Assembly: GCA_019096195.1 (NCBI GenBank)
Contig: JAGTXK010000103.1
Span: 620,001 to 684,000, forward strand
DNA length: 64,000 nucleotides
From: Boletus sp. NGJ
Lineage: Eukaryota > Basidiomycota > Agaricomycetes > Boletales > Boletaceae
Direction of reading: 5' to 3'
Shown here: in pieces, positions 54,622-64,000 of the stretch
Layout: each line of letters begins with the position of its first letter
Position numbering within the stretch: position 1 is the first letter of the stretch
Notes under the pieces: generated by a model
What the model was told of the DNA's origin: nothing
The model's input: only the letters and a program-made list of their open reading frames with translations
Database searches by the model: none
Program-made: the position numbers and the translations under genes

Positions 54622-55677
54622 ATGGCCAGCGAGCACGGTCAATATTGTGATGACCCTGATAATAGCGAAGCCATTCCTCAGTGGCTGCCCTTGCGCCTAA
54701 GGGTGCTGCAAACGTCCATTCTCCACAAAAATCTCAGTCTTGCCGTGCTCGACGCCTATGAAGAGACCCAGTTTGGCCGCGATCTCGCTCTCACGGGCAG
54801 CGATACGCCCAGAATACGGCTAAAGGAGATGCCAGTGTCAAAACTACATGCGACTGTATTCTGGGACAAGACACGGCGTGAATGGGCAGCGGTCGACATG
54901 GGATCCAAGCACGGCACATTCCTCCAGTCCGCCCGGCAACCCGATACTGAGCCGCTCCGCCTCTCCCCTCCCCGCATGGCGAGTATCCCGCGTCCATTAC
55001 ACCACCTCGACCGGCTGATCATCGGTAGCACCACTTTCCTGTGTCATATACACGAGGATCGCACACCCTGTGCCGAATGCACCTCGGTTGGCCAGGGCGT
55101 CATACCCTTGTTTGCTGTCCCTAAGGAGAGCAATCATGCTGCGGAGAAACGGCCTCCTGAAGTGACACACGCGCAAGAAGCCAGAGATGCCAAGAAAGCA
55201 CTGACGTCGCTCAGACGTACTCTCCTCGCACGCCTTGACCCACATCACCAACACCCTTCGACTTCTACACAGCCTCCGGCATCATACATTGACCGGTCCG
55301 CACGGCGTCGTGCCATGCACCCCAGCTCGCAGTTCGACAGCCCTGGTGTACAGAGCTCGCGCAGCAGTTCTCCAGGGCCTGCACAGCCGTCGCGCGAGCA
55401 CTCACAAACGCCGTCGTCCGCCGCGATTGAAGGTCCATTGCCAGATAATAACGTGGGTCGGCGGCTGCTTATGAAACAGGGATGGCAACCTGGCACTTCA
55501 CTCGGGTCAGCAACGGATGATGGACTGGTCGAGCCGATAGAGGTCCACCCAACTCCACACAGGGCAGGCGTTGGGATGGCTCGGCAGGGTGCTATTGCCG
55601 CATTGTCCCTCCAGGAGTGGAAGGTGAGCGGGAGGGAGAGGTGGTGGGAGAGTGTACGGTACGACGACAAGGCGTAG
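54622..55677 (+). CDS. FHA and G-patch domain protein
   Basis: 351 residues in a single exon, unlike its intron-rich neighbours. Residues about 35-140 form an FHA domain, which binds phosphothreonine: strand FGRDLALTGSD, the IRLKEMPVSKLHATVFWD block with the conserved Ser-x-x-His, EWAAVDMGSKHGTFLQ with the conserved Gly-Thr-x-Leu-type turn, and LDRLIIGSTTFLCHIHED. A Ser/Pro-rich linker follows. Residues about 275-322 form a G-patch, NVGRRLLMKQGWQPGTSLG...HRAGVGM, which activates DEAH helicases or binds RNA. The same pair of domains occurs in human AGGF1 and in fungal relatives of unknown role. Its start lies 59 bp from that of the XLF-like gene. Confidence 0.9.
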   Translation: MASEHGQYCDDPDNSEAIPQWLPLRLRVLQTSILHKNLSLAVLDAYEETQFGRDLALTGSDTPRIRLKEMPVSKLHATVFWDKTRREWAAVDMGSKHGTFLQSARQPDTEPLRLSPPRMASIPRPLHHLDRLIIGSTTFLCHIHEDRTPCAECTSVGQGVIPLFAVPKESNHAAEKRPPEVTHAQEARDAKKALTSLRRTLLARLDPHHQHPSTSTQPPASYIDRSARRRAMHPSSQFDSPGVQSSRSSSPGPAQPSREHSQTPSSAAIEGPLPDNNVGRRLLMKQGWQPGTSLGSATDDGLVEPIEVHPTPHRAGVGMARQGAIAALSLQEWKVSGRERWWESVRYDDKA

Positions 55678-56013
55678 TCAAGTGTCTAGCAGACTCTAAA
55701 TAGATATCGACGCGACGTGTTTGTTTTGGCGTGTTTTTTTCGGTCACGTGTGTGGTTCGCGTTCTACGCGACAATGCCAAAGCCAACTTCAAGTCCGTTC
55801 TTGTCTTCATCCTCGACGCGGCTGACATTTTTTCTATCCTTCTTTTTCCACAGCAGCTTTCTCTCGCACGCGACCTTCTCTTAAAAGCCACGGTCTGGGA
55901 TTTTTCTCTCTCTTTCTCCACAATTTCTCTGTATCCTTGCTCTCGTCCGACAAGGTCGCATACTGTCTTCACTCCGTCTGTAGCATTTTCTCCATCGACT
56001 TAGCTCAGTTAGC
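55678..56013. promoter_or_regulatory. cyclin B upstream region
   Basis: 336 bp between genes. It contains CACGTG (55745-55750) and long CT-rich tracts ending about 30 bp before the cyclin start, a usual feature of strong fungal promoters. Confidence 0.5.
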
Positions 56014-57815
56014 ATGGCCAACAACACCCGCGTAAGCTCACCTTTCATCTAATTTTTTTTTTCCTTCCCCATTCACCCATTGTCGCAAGTTTCAGACTCG
56101 AACCCGCATTGGCGCCCGCAAGGTAAATGGCGACGAGAATGCTACCAGCAGACACGTTCGTCAAACGTCTGGCGTCACCGGCGGTGGTGCTTCGCGCGCG
56201 ACAGCCCTCCTGAATGGCCTCAAGGGTGGTCCACAACGTCCTGCGCTTGGTGAGGTCACCACCACTGCGGTCAACCGCAAGGTCAGTGGACGATGGTTCA
56301 CCCTACCCAAGTCGCTAAGTCGTGACCCTCCCTCTACGACTGTCGTCCCTCAGGATGCTATCAAGGCTGCTGCAAAAGAGAATCTGAAGGACGGTGTAGA
56401 GCAGGGCTTGAAGCGCTCCCGTTCCTCGTCTTTGGCAGCTGCCACAGGTCCACAACGCGTTCCAGCGGGTCCGGGCCGAACAGAGACTGCCACCAACACC
56501 TCTCGCACATCTATCGCACGTGTACAGAAACCATCCGTCTTCAAGCGAATGTCGCGGCAGGAAACCGCTGTACCAGTAATCGTCCCCACCCAGGTCGTCG
56601 AAGAGAAAGAAATTGAAATGGAGGTCGAAGGAACCGAAGATTTAGAGGCAGAACCCGCCCTCATTAACATGCTCGAAGAAAAGGACGTGCAGGACATGGT
56701 AGGAGTTCAAGAAGCCAGAGTCGACAGTGAAAATATCCCAGAACCTGAGACGGTCGAATCGAAATCTCCACGCATGTGGCCCGACCTCGACACCGAGAAG
56801 GCCATGAGACACTACAAAGAAGTAGTCGACGTTCAGCGAACATACCACGACGAAGTCGACATGTTTGACACCACAATGGTGTCCGAGTACTCGGATGAGA
56901 TTTTCAAGTACATGTCGGAACTCGAGGTGGGTTTCTGTGATCCGCGGAAAAGTGCATTTGTTGACTGGTTTTTGGCAGGAGGACGTGATGCCCAACCCCG
57001 ATTATATGGGTGGGCAGAATGAGGTTACGTGGCCCATGCGACAAACCCTTGTTGACTGGCTCCTGCAAGTACACTTGCGTTGGCATATGCTTCCTGAGAC
57101 GCTTTGGATCGCCATCAACATCGTTGACCGTTTCCTTACTAGGAGAGTCGTATCACTCGTCAAGCTTCAGCTCGTTGGTGTTACTGCGATGTTCATCGCC
57201 GCCAAGTACGAAGAGATTTTGGCACCGTCGGTGGACGAATTTGTCTTCATGACAGAGAACGGGTACACCAAGGAGGAAATCCTCAAAGGCGAGCGCATTG
57301 TCTTGCAAACCCTGGATTTCAAGGTTTCGCAATATTGCTCTCCGTACAGCTGGATGCGAAAGATTAGCAAGGCTGACGATTACGACATTCAGACAAGGAC
57401 ATTAGGCAAGTTCTTGGCCGAGGTTACCCTGCTGGACCACCGCTTTTTAAGATGTAAGCCAAGCCTCATCGCGGCGGTCTCGATGTACAGTGCGAGGAAG
57501 ATGCTGGGTGGTGACTGGGTGAGGGCTGGATGTGGATCTTTTCGGCATTCCCTTGATAACTAATCATGTGACTCGTTTCCATTTCCGGTCACCCAGAACG
57601 AAGCGTTTGTCTACCATTCTGGGTTCATCGCGGAACATCTGGAAACTGGTCACCAGTGGATCTCCGAGAAGCTCCTTGAAGACAACTTTGTCCAGCAATA
57701 CGCTTGTCAGAAATATGCGCACAAGAAATTCCTCAAGGCATCGCTCTTCGCCATCGAGTGGGCCAAGAACAACTCGAGTCTAGGCGAGGAGGTTGACATG
57801 ATGCTCAAGAAGTAA
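56014..57815 (+). CDS. mitotic B-type cyclin
   Basis: Activates Cdk1 for entry into mitosis. Exons by eye: 56014-56030, 56095-56280, 56354-56926, 56981-57518, 57598-57815; about 510 residues. The N-terminal regulatory part has a destruction box, RPALGEVTTTAVNRK, for APC/C ubiquitination, in the classical B-cyclin form. An acidic linker follows, then the cyclin box: the hallmark MRQTLVDWLLQVHLRWHMLP, ETLWIAINIVDRFLTRR, and KLQLVGVTAMFIAAKYEE, then the second box with YSWMRKISKADDYDIQTRTL and FLAEVTLLDHRFLRCKPSLI. The end, FAIEWAKNNSSLGEEVDMML, is typical. Closest in type to fission yeast Cdc13 and Clb1/2-like cyclins. Confidence 0.95.
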
Positions 57816-58612
57816 TCGCAGCTCCGTCCGGGCGTTGTTCAGTTTCTCGCGCGACTCATCTCCAGTTTCATCACCTCATCTTGTGCTTGACATCCCTGTT
57901 TCCAATCCTCGCATCCATTCGCAATCTCAATGTCTGATTACACACTCTAGTCTCATGTCTTATCTGCCTATGTGTTGCTCTTGCCTTGCTATCCTCCCAT
58001 GCATTCCTCTCACTGCATCTTCTCCCATCATCTGTTTGCCGCTGCGCACTATTGCGAAACACATCGTATCATCTAATCACGTATCATGCTTGTTTTGCGT
58101 ATGCCCTCGCCATCCCGCACGCATCCTCGGCATTCTTTCGCAGACACATCTGTATGCCATGTTCATCCCTCTCTTCCTCTCCGTCTGGCTCTGGTCGCTT
58201 TGTTTCCTTCTTTTCTGTGTCTATCATTTTTATTTTCTTATCTACTACTCATTCACATTATTCATCACGGCCTGACGTTTGTCGGCTTCTTATTTCGATT
58301 GGGTTTTGTTTGCACTTTCCCCATCACTTGATTGACTCGAGCGCTTTCTACTTGTTTCCTGTACGCTCCTGTCTTGAATAACTCTTGTTGGGCCGTTTTC
58401 TGCGCTACTGTGTGGCACATAGTAGCTGCTGGGGCCTAGTCGTCTCCTCGTCGAATCATCTGAATCATTAATTATTATTCTCTCTTTCCTCTTTGGAACA
58501 AGCAAGCCACATAAACTGCCGAGTTCCGAACCTGTATACATGTGATTCTTGCAGTTGTCTCAGACAGGTGCCAGTTCCGAGTCAACCTCTCAGTCACTTT
58601 ACAGGGTACACC
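57816..58612. other. intergenic, CT-rich, no gene supported
   Basis: 3' region of the cyclin and 5' region of the next gene. Hydrophobic plus-strand frames here (Leu/Phe/Ser/Cys-rich) arise from CT-rich DNA and show no codon bias. Confidence 0.55.
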
Positions 58613-61342
58613 ATGTCGTTGTCGTTCAAAGGCCACACAGTCGTCGTGACCGGCGCGGGCGGAGGACTAGGAAAAGCGTACGTCCGACACTTCGAACTAC
58701 GTGACCTTCTCACGCGACTACGTCGTGCTTCTTTCCTAGGTATTCACTCCTCTTTGCCGCTCGCGGTGCCAATGTCCTCGTGAACGATTTCAACGGAGAA
58801 GCAGCGCAGAAGGTAGTCGATGAGATTAAGCAAGGTGGGTGTAATGCGTGTCTGTTGTACCGTAGTGCTCACCAACGTCATCGTTGCCAGCGGGCGGGAA
58901 TGCCGTTGTGAACACGTCTTCGGCGACAGACGGTGCGGCTGTTATAGAAAGCGCCATCCATGCCTTTGGGGGGGTCACCGTCCTCGTGAACAATGCGGGT
59001 ATATTGCGTGACAAGGGGTGCGTTGCCAGGGTTTCGACGATTCACGCGTATGGTTGATCTCCAATGCGTGTGTGGGATAGGTTTAAGAACATGTCGGACG
59101 CCGATTTTGATCAGGTCATTTCGGTACACCTCAAAGGTGCTTATGCCTGCACCAAGGCTGCTTGGCCGCATTTCCGCAATCAAAAGTTTGGCCGGATCAT
59201 CAATACGTCGAGTGCTGCGGGCATCTATGGTACGTTTTCCGTGGTAACATTGTGTGGTTGCTCAACTATGTGTGTGTGTGTGCGTGCGTGCGTGCGTGAT
59301 TATGACAGGCAACTTTGGTCAGGCGAATTACAGCGCAGCAAAGATGGGCTTGGTTGGATTCACGAAAGCGCTCGCGAGGGAAGGCACCAAGTACAATATT
59401 AATGCGATTGCAATCGCACCTGTGAGTTTCCTTTTGGTGCGTCATCCGTAACACGCGTGCCGACTGTACCGGATCTGCCAAGGTTGCCGCATCAAAGATG
59501 ACGGAAACCATCATGCCGCCTGAGATCCTCCAGAAGCTAAAGGTATGATGAATTTGTGGATCGTTCATGCACCAATGTTTGAACGCGGACCTTTCTTTTG
59601 GTTAGCCTGATTTCGTCGCGCCATTCGTTGCTGCCTTGTGTCATCCTGATGGTCCGAACGCGTCGGGACGCGTGTTTGAAGTCGGAGCAGGGTTTGTCGC
59701 GGAGAATCGGTGGGAGAGGAGCAAGGGCACTATCTGGAAGACGGATGAGACATTTACGCCTTCTGCTGTGAGGCGCATTTCCCATCTCTAGCTCGTCACC
59801 GCCTTATAGGCATCCAGGTCAAACTCAAGTGGTCGGAAGTCATTGACTTTTCGGACCCGAGATAGTGCGTGCAAGTGACACGCATGATATTATTTCATTC
59901 TGACATGATTACAGTCCAGAATCTCCTGCAGATGTCGACAGCCCGGTGTGCCATCCGTTCTCACACGAGAGAATTATTATTCATGATTTAACAGCTCGAT
60001 GTTGCTTCCACTCTGCCGCCGAATCCACAATCGACGTCACCCGTTCAATTTGGTGGTCAAACTGTCATTGTTACCGGAGCTGGCGCGGGTCTTGGTCGTG
60101 CCTACGCTCTCATGTATGGTCGACTTGGAGCAAATGTCGTCGTAAACGATGTTAGCGAAAAGGGAGCCAACGCCGTGTGCGAAGAAGTTCGGAAAGGCGA
60201 GTGAACCTCGTCTGCCTGATATTCTGAGACTCTAAACTTTCAACGGGCGACCCGTTGCAGCTGGGGGCAAGGCAGCGCCTATCATTTGCTCTGCAGAAGA
60301 CGGTGATCGTATCGTCAAGGCTGCATTGGACGCATTTGGCGGCGTGCACATCCTCGTAGCGAACGCCGGTGTGCTGCGAGATCGCTCGTTTGCTGCCATG
60401 TCCGAACAAGAGTGGGATCTCGTGATGGGTGTCCATCTCAGAGGTACCTACAAGGTTGGTTCTCTCGGGGATCCTGGGTGTCCATGCTTGCTAACAGCGA
60501 CGCTAGTGTGCAAAAGCCGTTTGGCCAATATTCCAGAAGCAAAAGTATGGACGGATCGTGACGACGTGTTCGCAAGTCGGTATCTGTGAGTCGATCTACG
60601 TACATGGTGTTACTTTACGGTCTGAGATTACATTTTCTCAGATGGAAACTTTGGGCAGACCAACGTGGGTTATATTTGTTGCCGATTTCATCGCCGTCTT
60701 ACGCCTTTTTGGATAGTACTGTACAGCCAAAGCCGCCATCATGGGACTCACAAAGACCCTTGGGTTCGAAGGCAAGAAGTACAACATTCTCTGTAACATC
60801 ATTGCTCCGAGTGCCGGTACCGCGATGACGATGACAGTATGGTTTGTCGATGTTCCTCCTCTCACCATGACTCCGCGTTGACGCGGTTTCCAGGCCGAAA
60901 GAGATGGTCGATGCTTACAAGGTAATTCACCATCGGCATCTCCGTAGAGTTCAATCGCTCAATAACATCTCCCAGCCCGATTACATCGCCCCCATTGTGG
61001 GCTACCTTACCAGCCAAGACAACACCGAGACAACGGGGAGGGTGTTTGAGATATCTGGCGGCTGGGCAGCCGAGACGAGGTGGCAACGGACGGGCGGACA
61101 CGGTTTCCCGACGAACACGACCTTGACGCCCGAGAACGTCCTGGCGAAATGGGACGTGTTTACCAACTTTGGTGCGTGTCCTGTCTGACGTGCTTTTTTT
61201 TTTTTTTGGTTTGGTCGCTGACTGATTCGGGCATGTAGATGATGGCCGGGCGACATGTCCAGCGACGTCGGCAGAAGGTATGGCGACGATCATGGCGAAC
61301 TTGGACAACACCACGGCGGCGCCTGTCAAGTCGAAGCTGTAA
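58613..61342 (+). CDS. fox2: peroxisomal MFE-2-like protein: two dehydrogenase domains, no hydratase
   Basis: MFE-2/Fox2 performs the hydration and (3R)-hydroxyacyl-CoA dehydrogenation steps of peroxisomal beta-oxidation. Seen: two tandem short-chain dehydrogenase domains. The first has [10 protein letters not shown] (NAD binding), [17 protein letters not shown] and the catalytic Ser plus YSAAK ([29 protein letters not shown]). The second has [46 protein letters not shown] and [15 protein letters not shown]. The linker contains [20 protein letters not shown], and its second-domain equivalent [19 protein letters not shown]. The protein ends PVKSKL, a perfect type 1 peroxisomal signal, right after the second dehydrogenase. 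Fungal Fox2 is normally about 900 residues with a C-terminal hotdog hydratase-2; here there are only about 600 and no hydratase. About 16 exons with short introns. Confidence 0.9.
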
Positions 61343-61492
61343 AATCGATTGGCACGGTGACCTATGTACATTTATTCAAGTAGAAATATCGCATCATTTG
61401 ACCTTCGTAAATGTTTATTGTTAGAAGTGGGAATGGCTGTACATAGAACACCCGAGAACAAATGTGAAGTCCTTGGTGGGATCAATGGCCTC
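61343..61492. terminator. convergent 3' region, fox2-like / DUF7918 gene
   Basis: Only 150 bp lie between the two facing stop codons, so both 3' untranslated regions and polyadenylation sites must be here or overlap. AT-rich motifs such as AATGTTTATTG (about 61407) could serve polyadenylation. Confidence 0.5.
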
Positions 61493-62541
61493 CTAGCCAT
61501 CTTCGCTTTTAATTCTTTTAGGCCTTGGTTCTTCTGACAACCTGGCTTCTTGATCCTCAAGTCTTTTGAGTTCATTCTGTCATACGAATGAGGGAATGGA
61601 TGCAATGCAGATGAAAACGCGAGATTGATACCTTTAGAATCTGTATCCTCTCGCGCAATTCGGTTTGTTGCAAGTCATTGTTCTGGGACTGGGATCTGTT
61701 AGAGTCTGGTTCAAGGGTTGGGCTGCTATCAGAGTCGTTCAGTCGTGGAACAAGACCATTCGCCTGTAACAGAGCTGAGATATCCGTTAAAAATCCTCAA
61801 TCGAGTAGTGACAGAGCGGAAACCAATGTTACCGATTGGCCAACAGTGTTGGTTCCGAATCGTTGACAATCAGTTTGACATATTTAAAGGGTTTTTTTTA
61901 TTAATAGCCCTCTCTGGACCAAAGCTAGGAAAAGATCGGATGATATGTGGGTGATCATCTGAATGTCGACACGTACCCTATCCGATGGTGAGCAGCCTTT
62001 TTCGATGTCTCGTGAAATTTGTCATCGTCATCCGGCACGCCCATGTCCTTGCGGCGAACGCGGCCACGGTCTCTGACTAACCTCCCATGTGCGATGTCCA
62101 GAGAGATCTCCCCAAATCCTCGAGTGACCTCTTTATCGGGCAGTCGGTCGTCATCTAGATTTCGATGCACCCATTCTCAGCCTACTTGCACGACAGGGAA
62201 GGCACACACCACTCGTCTGAATACGCGAAAACATGAAATCGCGCGTTTTGGAATTGTTTTCGATGCAGGACATCTCGTTCGTAGCTTCGTCATCATCACG
62301 GCTACCGGGGCACATGGATTTACCGCCACAGAAGATGCCATCTACGGTCACCCATGCCCCGTGGTGCGAGTGTGTGGGGGGAGGGTGGTGAATGGGAAAG
62401 TTCAGACGAGATGTGGAACGCGTCGTTTACTTCTGAAGCGATCCAACACGTCGCTCGCGTCGGCGTCTCGAATTCGACGTGGTATTCTGTTGCTTCGTCG
62501 CCGTCGACGAGAACGTGCGCGGCGTAATCACCTATTTGCAT
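61493..62541 (-). CDS. DUF7918-type basidiomycete protein with coiled-coil tail
   Basis: From the ATG at 62541: MQIGDYAAHVLVDGDEATEY and HVEFETPTRATCWIASEVND, then after an intron TVDGIFCGGKSMCPGSR and KTRDFMFSRIQTS, then LGEISLDIAHGRLVRDRGRV-like sequence (GFGEISLDIAHGRLVR) and KFHETSKKAAHHRIG. This is the strand order of the DUF7918 domain, a family found mostly in Agaricomycetes and of unknown function. After a further intron the C-terminal part reads LLQANGLVPRLNDSD, TELRERIQIL and NELKRLEDQEARLSEEP, a coiled coil, ending with a nuclear-signal-like PRPKRIKSEDG. About 270 residues. Stop at 61493-61495. Confidence 0.72.
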
Positions 62542-64000
62542 GTGGGCGGGTTGTCAAAAACGCGAATGTGTGCGAGAAATTACCTCGGCTAAGCTTCACT
62601 TTGTTATGTGCGTTGCTCAACGGGGTTGAATGATACGTTTCGTTTCGAGCCTCGGACACCTCTTTCCTGCCCGCTGCTCCTCTGGATTATGTCACTTGCC
62701 TCATCCCGATAGGTACGTGGGTTGACTTGACAGACCGCTTTCATCCAGCGGTGATTTTTGATACGTTGGAACCATCCGGGCACGTCGAGACAGATTCTAT
62801 GCCGCGTTGTTCCACGCAGGAACGAAAATGAAGGCGGTATTCCGCGCGGGTCGTCTACGTCAGTGAACGTGAGGAGATCAAGGGTAGCGGAAGAACTTGA
62901 AAGGTGACGTTCAGCTTCGCCTTTAAACCCGAGAAAAAAATCGGACACCGTCTTCAACTGTGTGGGGAAGCCCGATCGATACTAGTACTGGCATCCTGTA
63001 AGTCGTCAATCGTAAACCAAGTTTGCCACATCAAATCAACATACTGTTGTTTTCTGCCCCCTCCTTTCCTGCTTTCTGGTCTCATCTCCCTAGCCTGCTT
63101 CTGGTATCAATACCACTGGCTCAGGTTGGTTAACTGAACTACATTACCGCCCACAGCCTGGTGTTTACGGGCCGATCACTGAAAAACTCTCATTGCGCGT
63201 CGGACAAACGTTGGCTGGCTTCATCAATGCAACCCTGTTCAGTGCGTTGCATATATCACATTCACTTCACTCATGCGACGTAGGAAAACGGGCAAATCTG
63301 AAAACGTGATCACTCTTCACTGTCCTACATTGTTGATCTTGTGGTCTCGGTGTTGTGGACGTTTATGTGCGCTCTTCGTTTCACCTTTGAAAAAATTATC
63401 GCTTTGACTCAATGTCAACTCACGATCGTACAATCATCATCTCGTGAGTATTCATGTGCTTGTTGCTCCTATCCAACATCCGATGCGCTCCTTGTGATTG
63501 GTTCCATTCTGAATAATATGTGCAAGTGTAGTCAACACTATCGTGCTTCTTTACAGGAGGCTTGCGGTTCTCAGAACAGGGCTTTGGCACGAGTGCGCGT
63601 TTATCGGGCGTATGACACTGGCAATTATTTTGTACTTGCCAGTGACGACGAACCGAAAGGTGATTCTCTGAGGACTTCCAGGTTTCAATGAGACTACTGC
63701 CGCTCGGCACCCGTATGCGAGTTGTGTCACCCTCGCCCGAGGAGAATGTGCTGAGGTGGTCCGTGGTACTAGGTCTGCCTGTCTCAATTTTTTTTTGCTC
63801 TGTGCCTGGTGTGCCGCGTGTTCACCCAGCGTTGTCGCTGGCAATTGCTCGTAGACCAAGTGGGGCCCCTGTTTTTGACTTCACATCGAATTCTACAACC
63901 TAAATTCATGGCACGACCGACATTGTATTCAGCTATAGCGTAGATGCGTGACTCGGATGCGACTCTCTAGATGTCTACACAGGTTTAGTAACGTTGCCAT
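62542..64000. other. right edge, no gene supported
   Basis: A 117-codon minus frame (62604-62957) contains FSFLRGTTRHRICLDVPGWF, and a 116-codon plus frame lies at 63341-63691, but neither shows a known domain or splice-consistent extension. A gene could continue past the window end. Confidence 0.4.

Noticed and set aside
57835-58381. Hydrophobic plus-strand frames (up to 146 codons) after the cyclin gene
   Set aside because: CT-rich non-coding DNA translated as Leu/Phe/Ser/Cys; three overlapping frames look alike, which indicates composition rather than a gene.
1-64000. tRNA or rRNA genes
   Set aside because: I looked for cloverleaf-like A/B-box patterns and rRNA-like conserved blocks by eye and found none convincing; a covariance-model scan would be needed to exclude a tRNA.

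Overview
The window looks like nuclear DNA of a filamentous basidiomycete (Agaricomycetes). Evidence seen in the sequence: host genes broken by many introns of about 46-60 nt with GT-AG ends, a PAS-GATA White Collar-2 protein, a DUF7918 protein (a family I know mainly from Agaricomycetes), a two-SDR peroxisomal protein ending in SKL, and chromodomain Ty3/Gypsy elements beside Tc1/mariner transposons. I cannot name the species.

Layout. Positions 1-36.8 kb are a repeat-rich block. It begins with a compound tandem-repeat module (about 180-1290) built from CATAGT-type, telomere-like CCTAAT and GTGTAG-type arrays. A Tc1-like transposon with long inverted repeats follows (1444-2659). Next comes a nest of Ty3/Gypsy fossils: a family-B LTR fragment (3636-4050); element A on the minus strand, in two parts (4051-6437 and 13618-about 17215); element B (6438-13617), inserted in the chromodomain region of A with a perfect 5-bp target duplication; a gag fragment of a further element (about 17.8-19.36 kb); and element C (19552-26857), the best preserved. 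AT-rich sequence without recognisable genes follows. A second Tc1-like element (29459-32020) carries a solo LTR (29806-30761). A degenerate Gypsy pol fossil lies at 32.2-33.3 kb. A second copy of the compound tandem-repeat module (34.2-36.35 kb) is split by a third Tc1-like element (34412-36010) and bracketed by a 450-bp direct duplication that carries a short ORF.

From about 37 kb the window is host sequence. Genes in order: a terminal fragment of the proteasome subunit Rpn6 (minus); a wc-2 photoresponse factor (minus); an ankyrin-repeat protein (plus); the arginine methyltransferase PRMT5/Skb1 (plus); a small secreted, probably GPI-anchored protein (plus); a gene-poor 6-kb stretch; an XLF/Cernunnos-like end-joining factor (minus), head to head with an FHA plus G-patch protein (plus) with only 59 bp between start codons; a mitotic B-type cyclin (plus); a peroxisomal two-SDR multifunctional beta-oxidation enzyme that lacks the usual hydratase domain (plus); and a DUF7918 protein (minus). 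The last 1.4 kb holds no gene I can support.

The host genes do not form one pathway. The most notable items are the compound tandem-repeat module with its duplicated flank, the extra ORFs carried by the Gypsy elements, the close divergent XLF/FHA pair, and the hydratase-less MFE-2. All intron boundaries were set by eye from reading-frame continuity and splice consensus, and exact starts are inferences unless stated.
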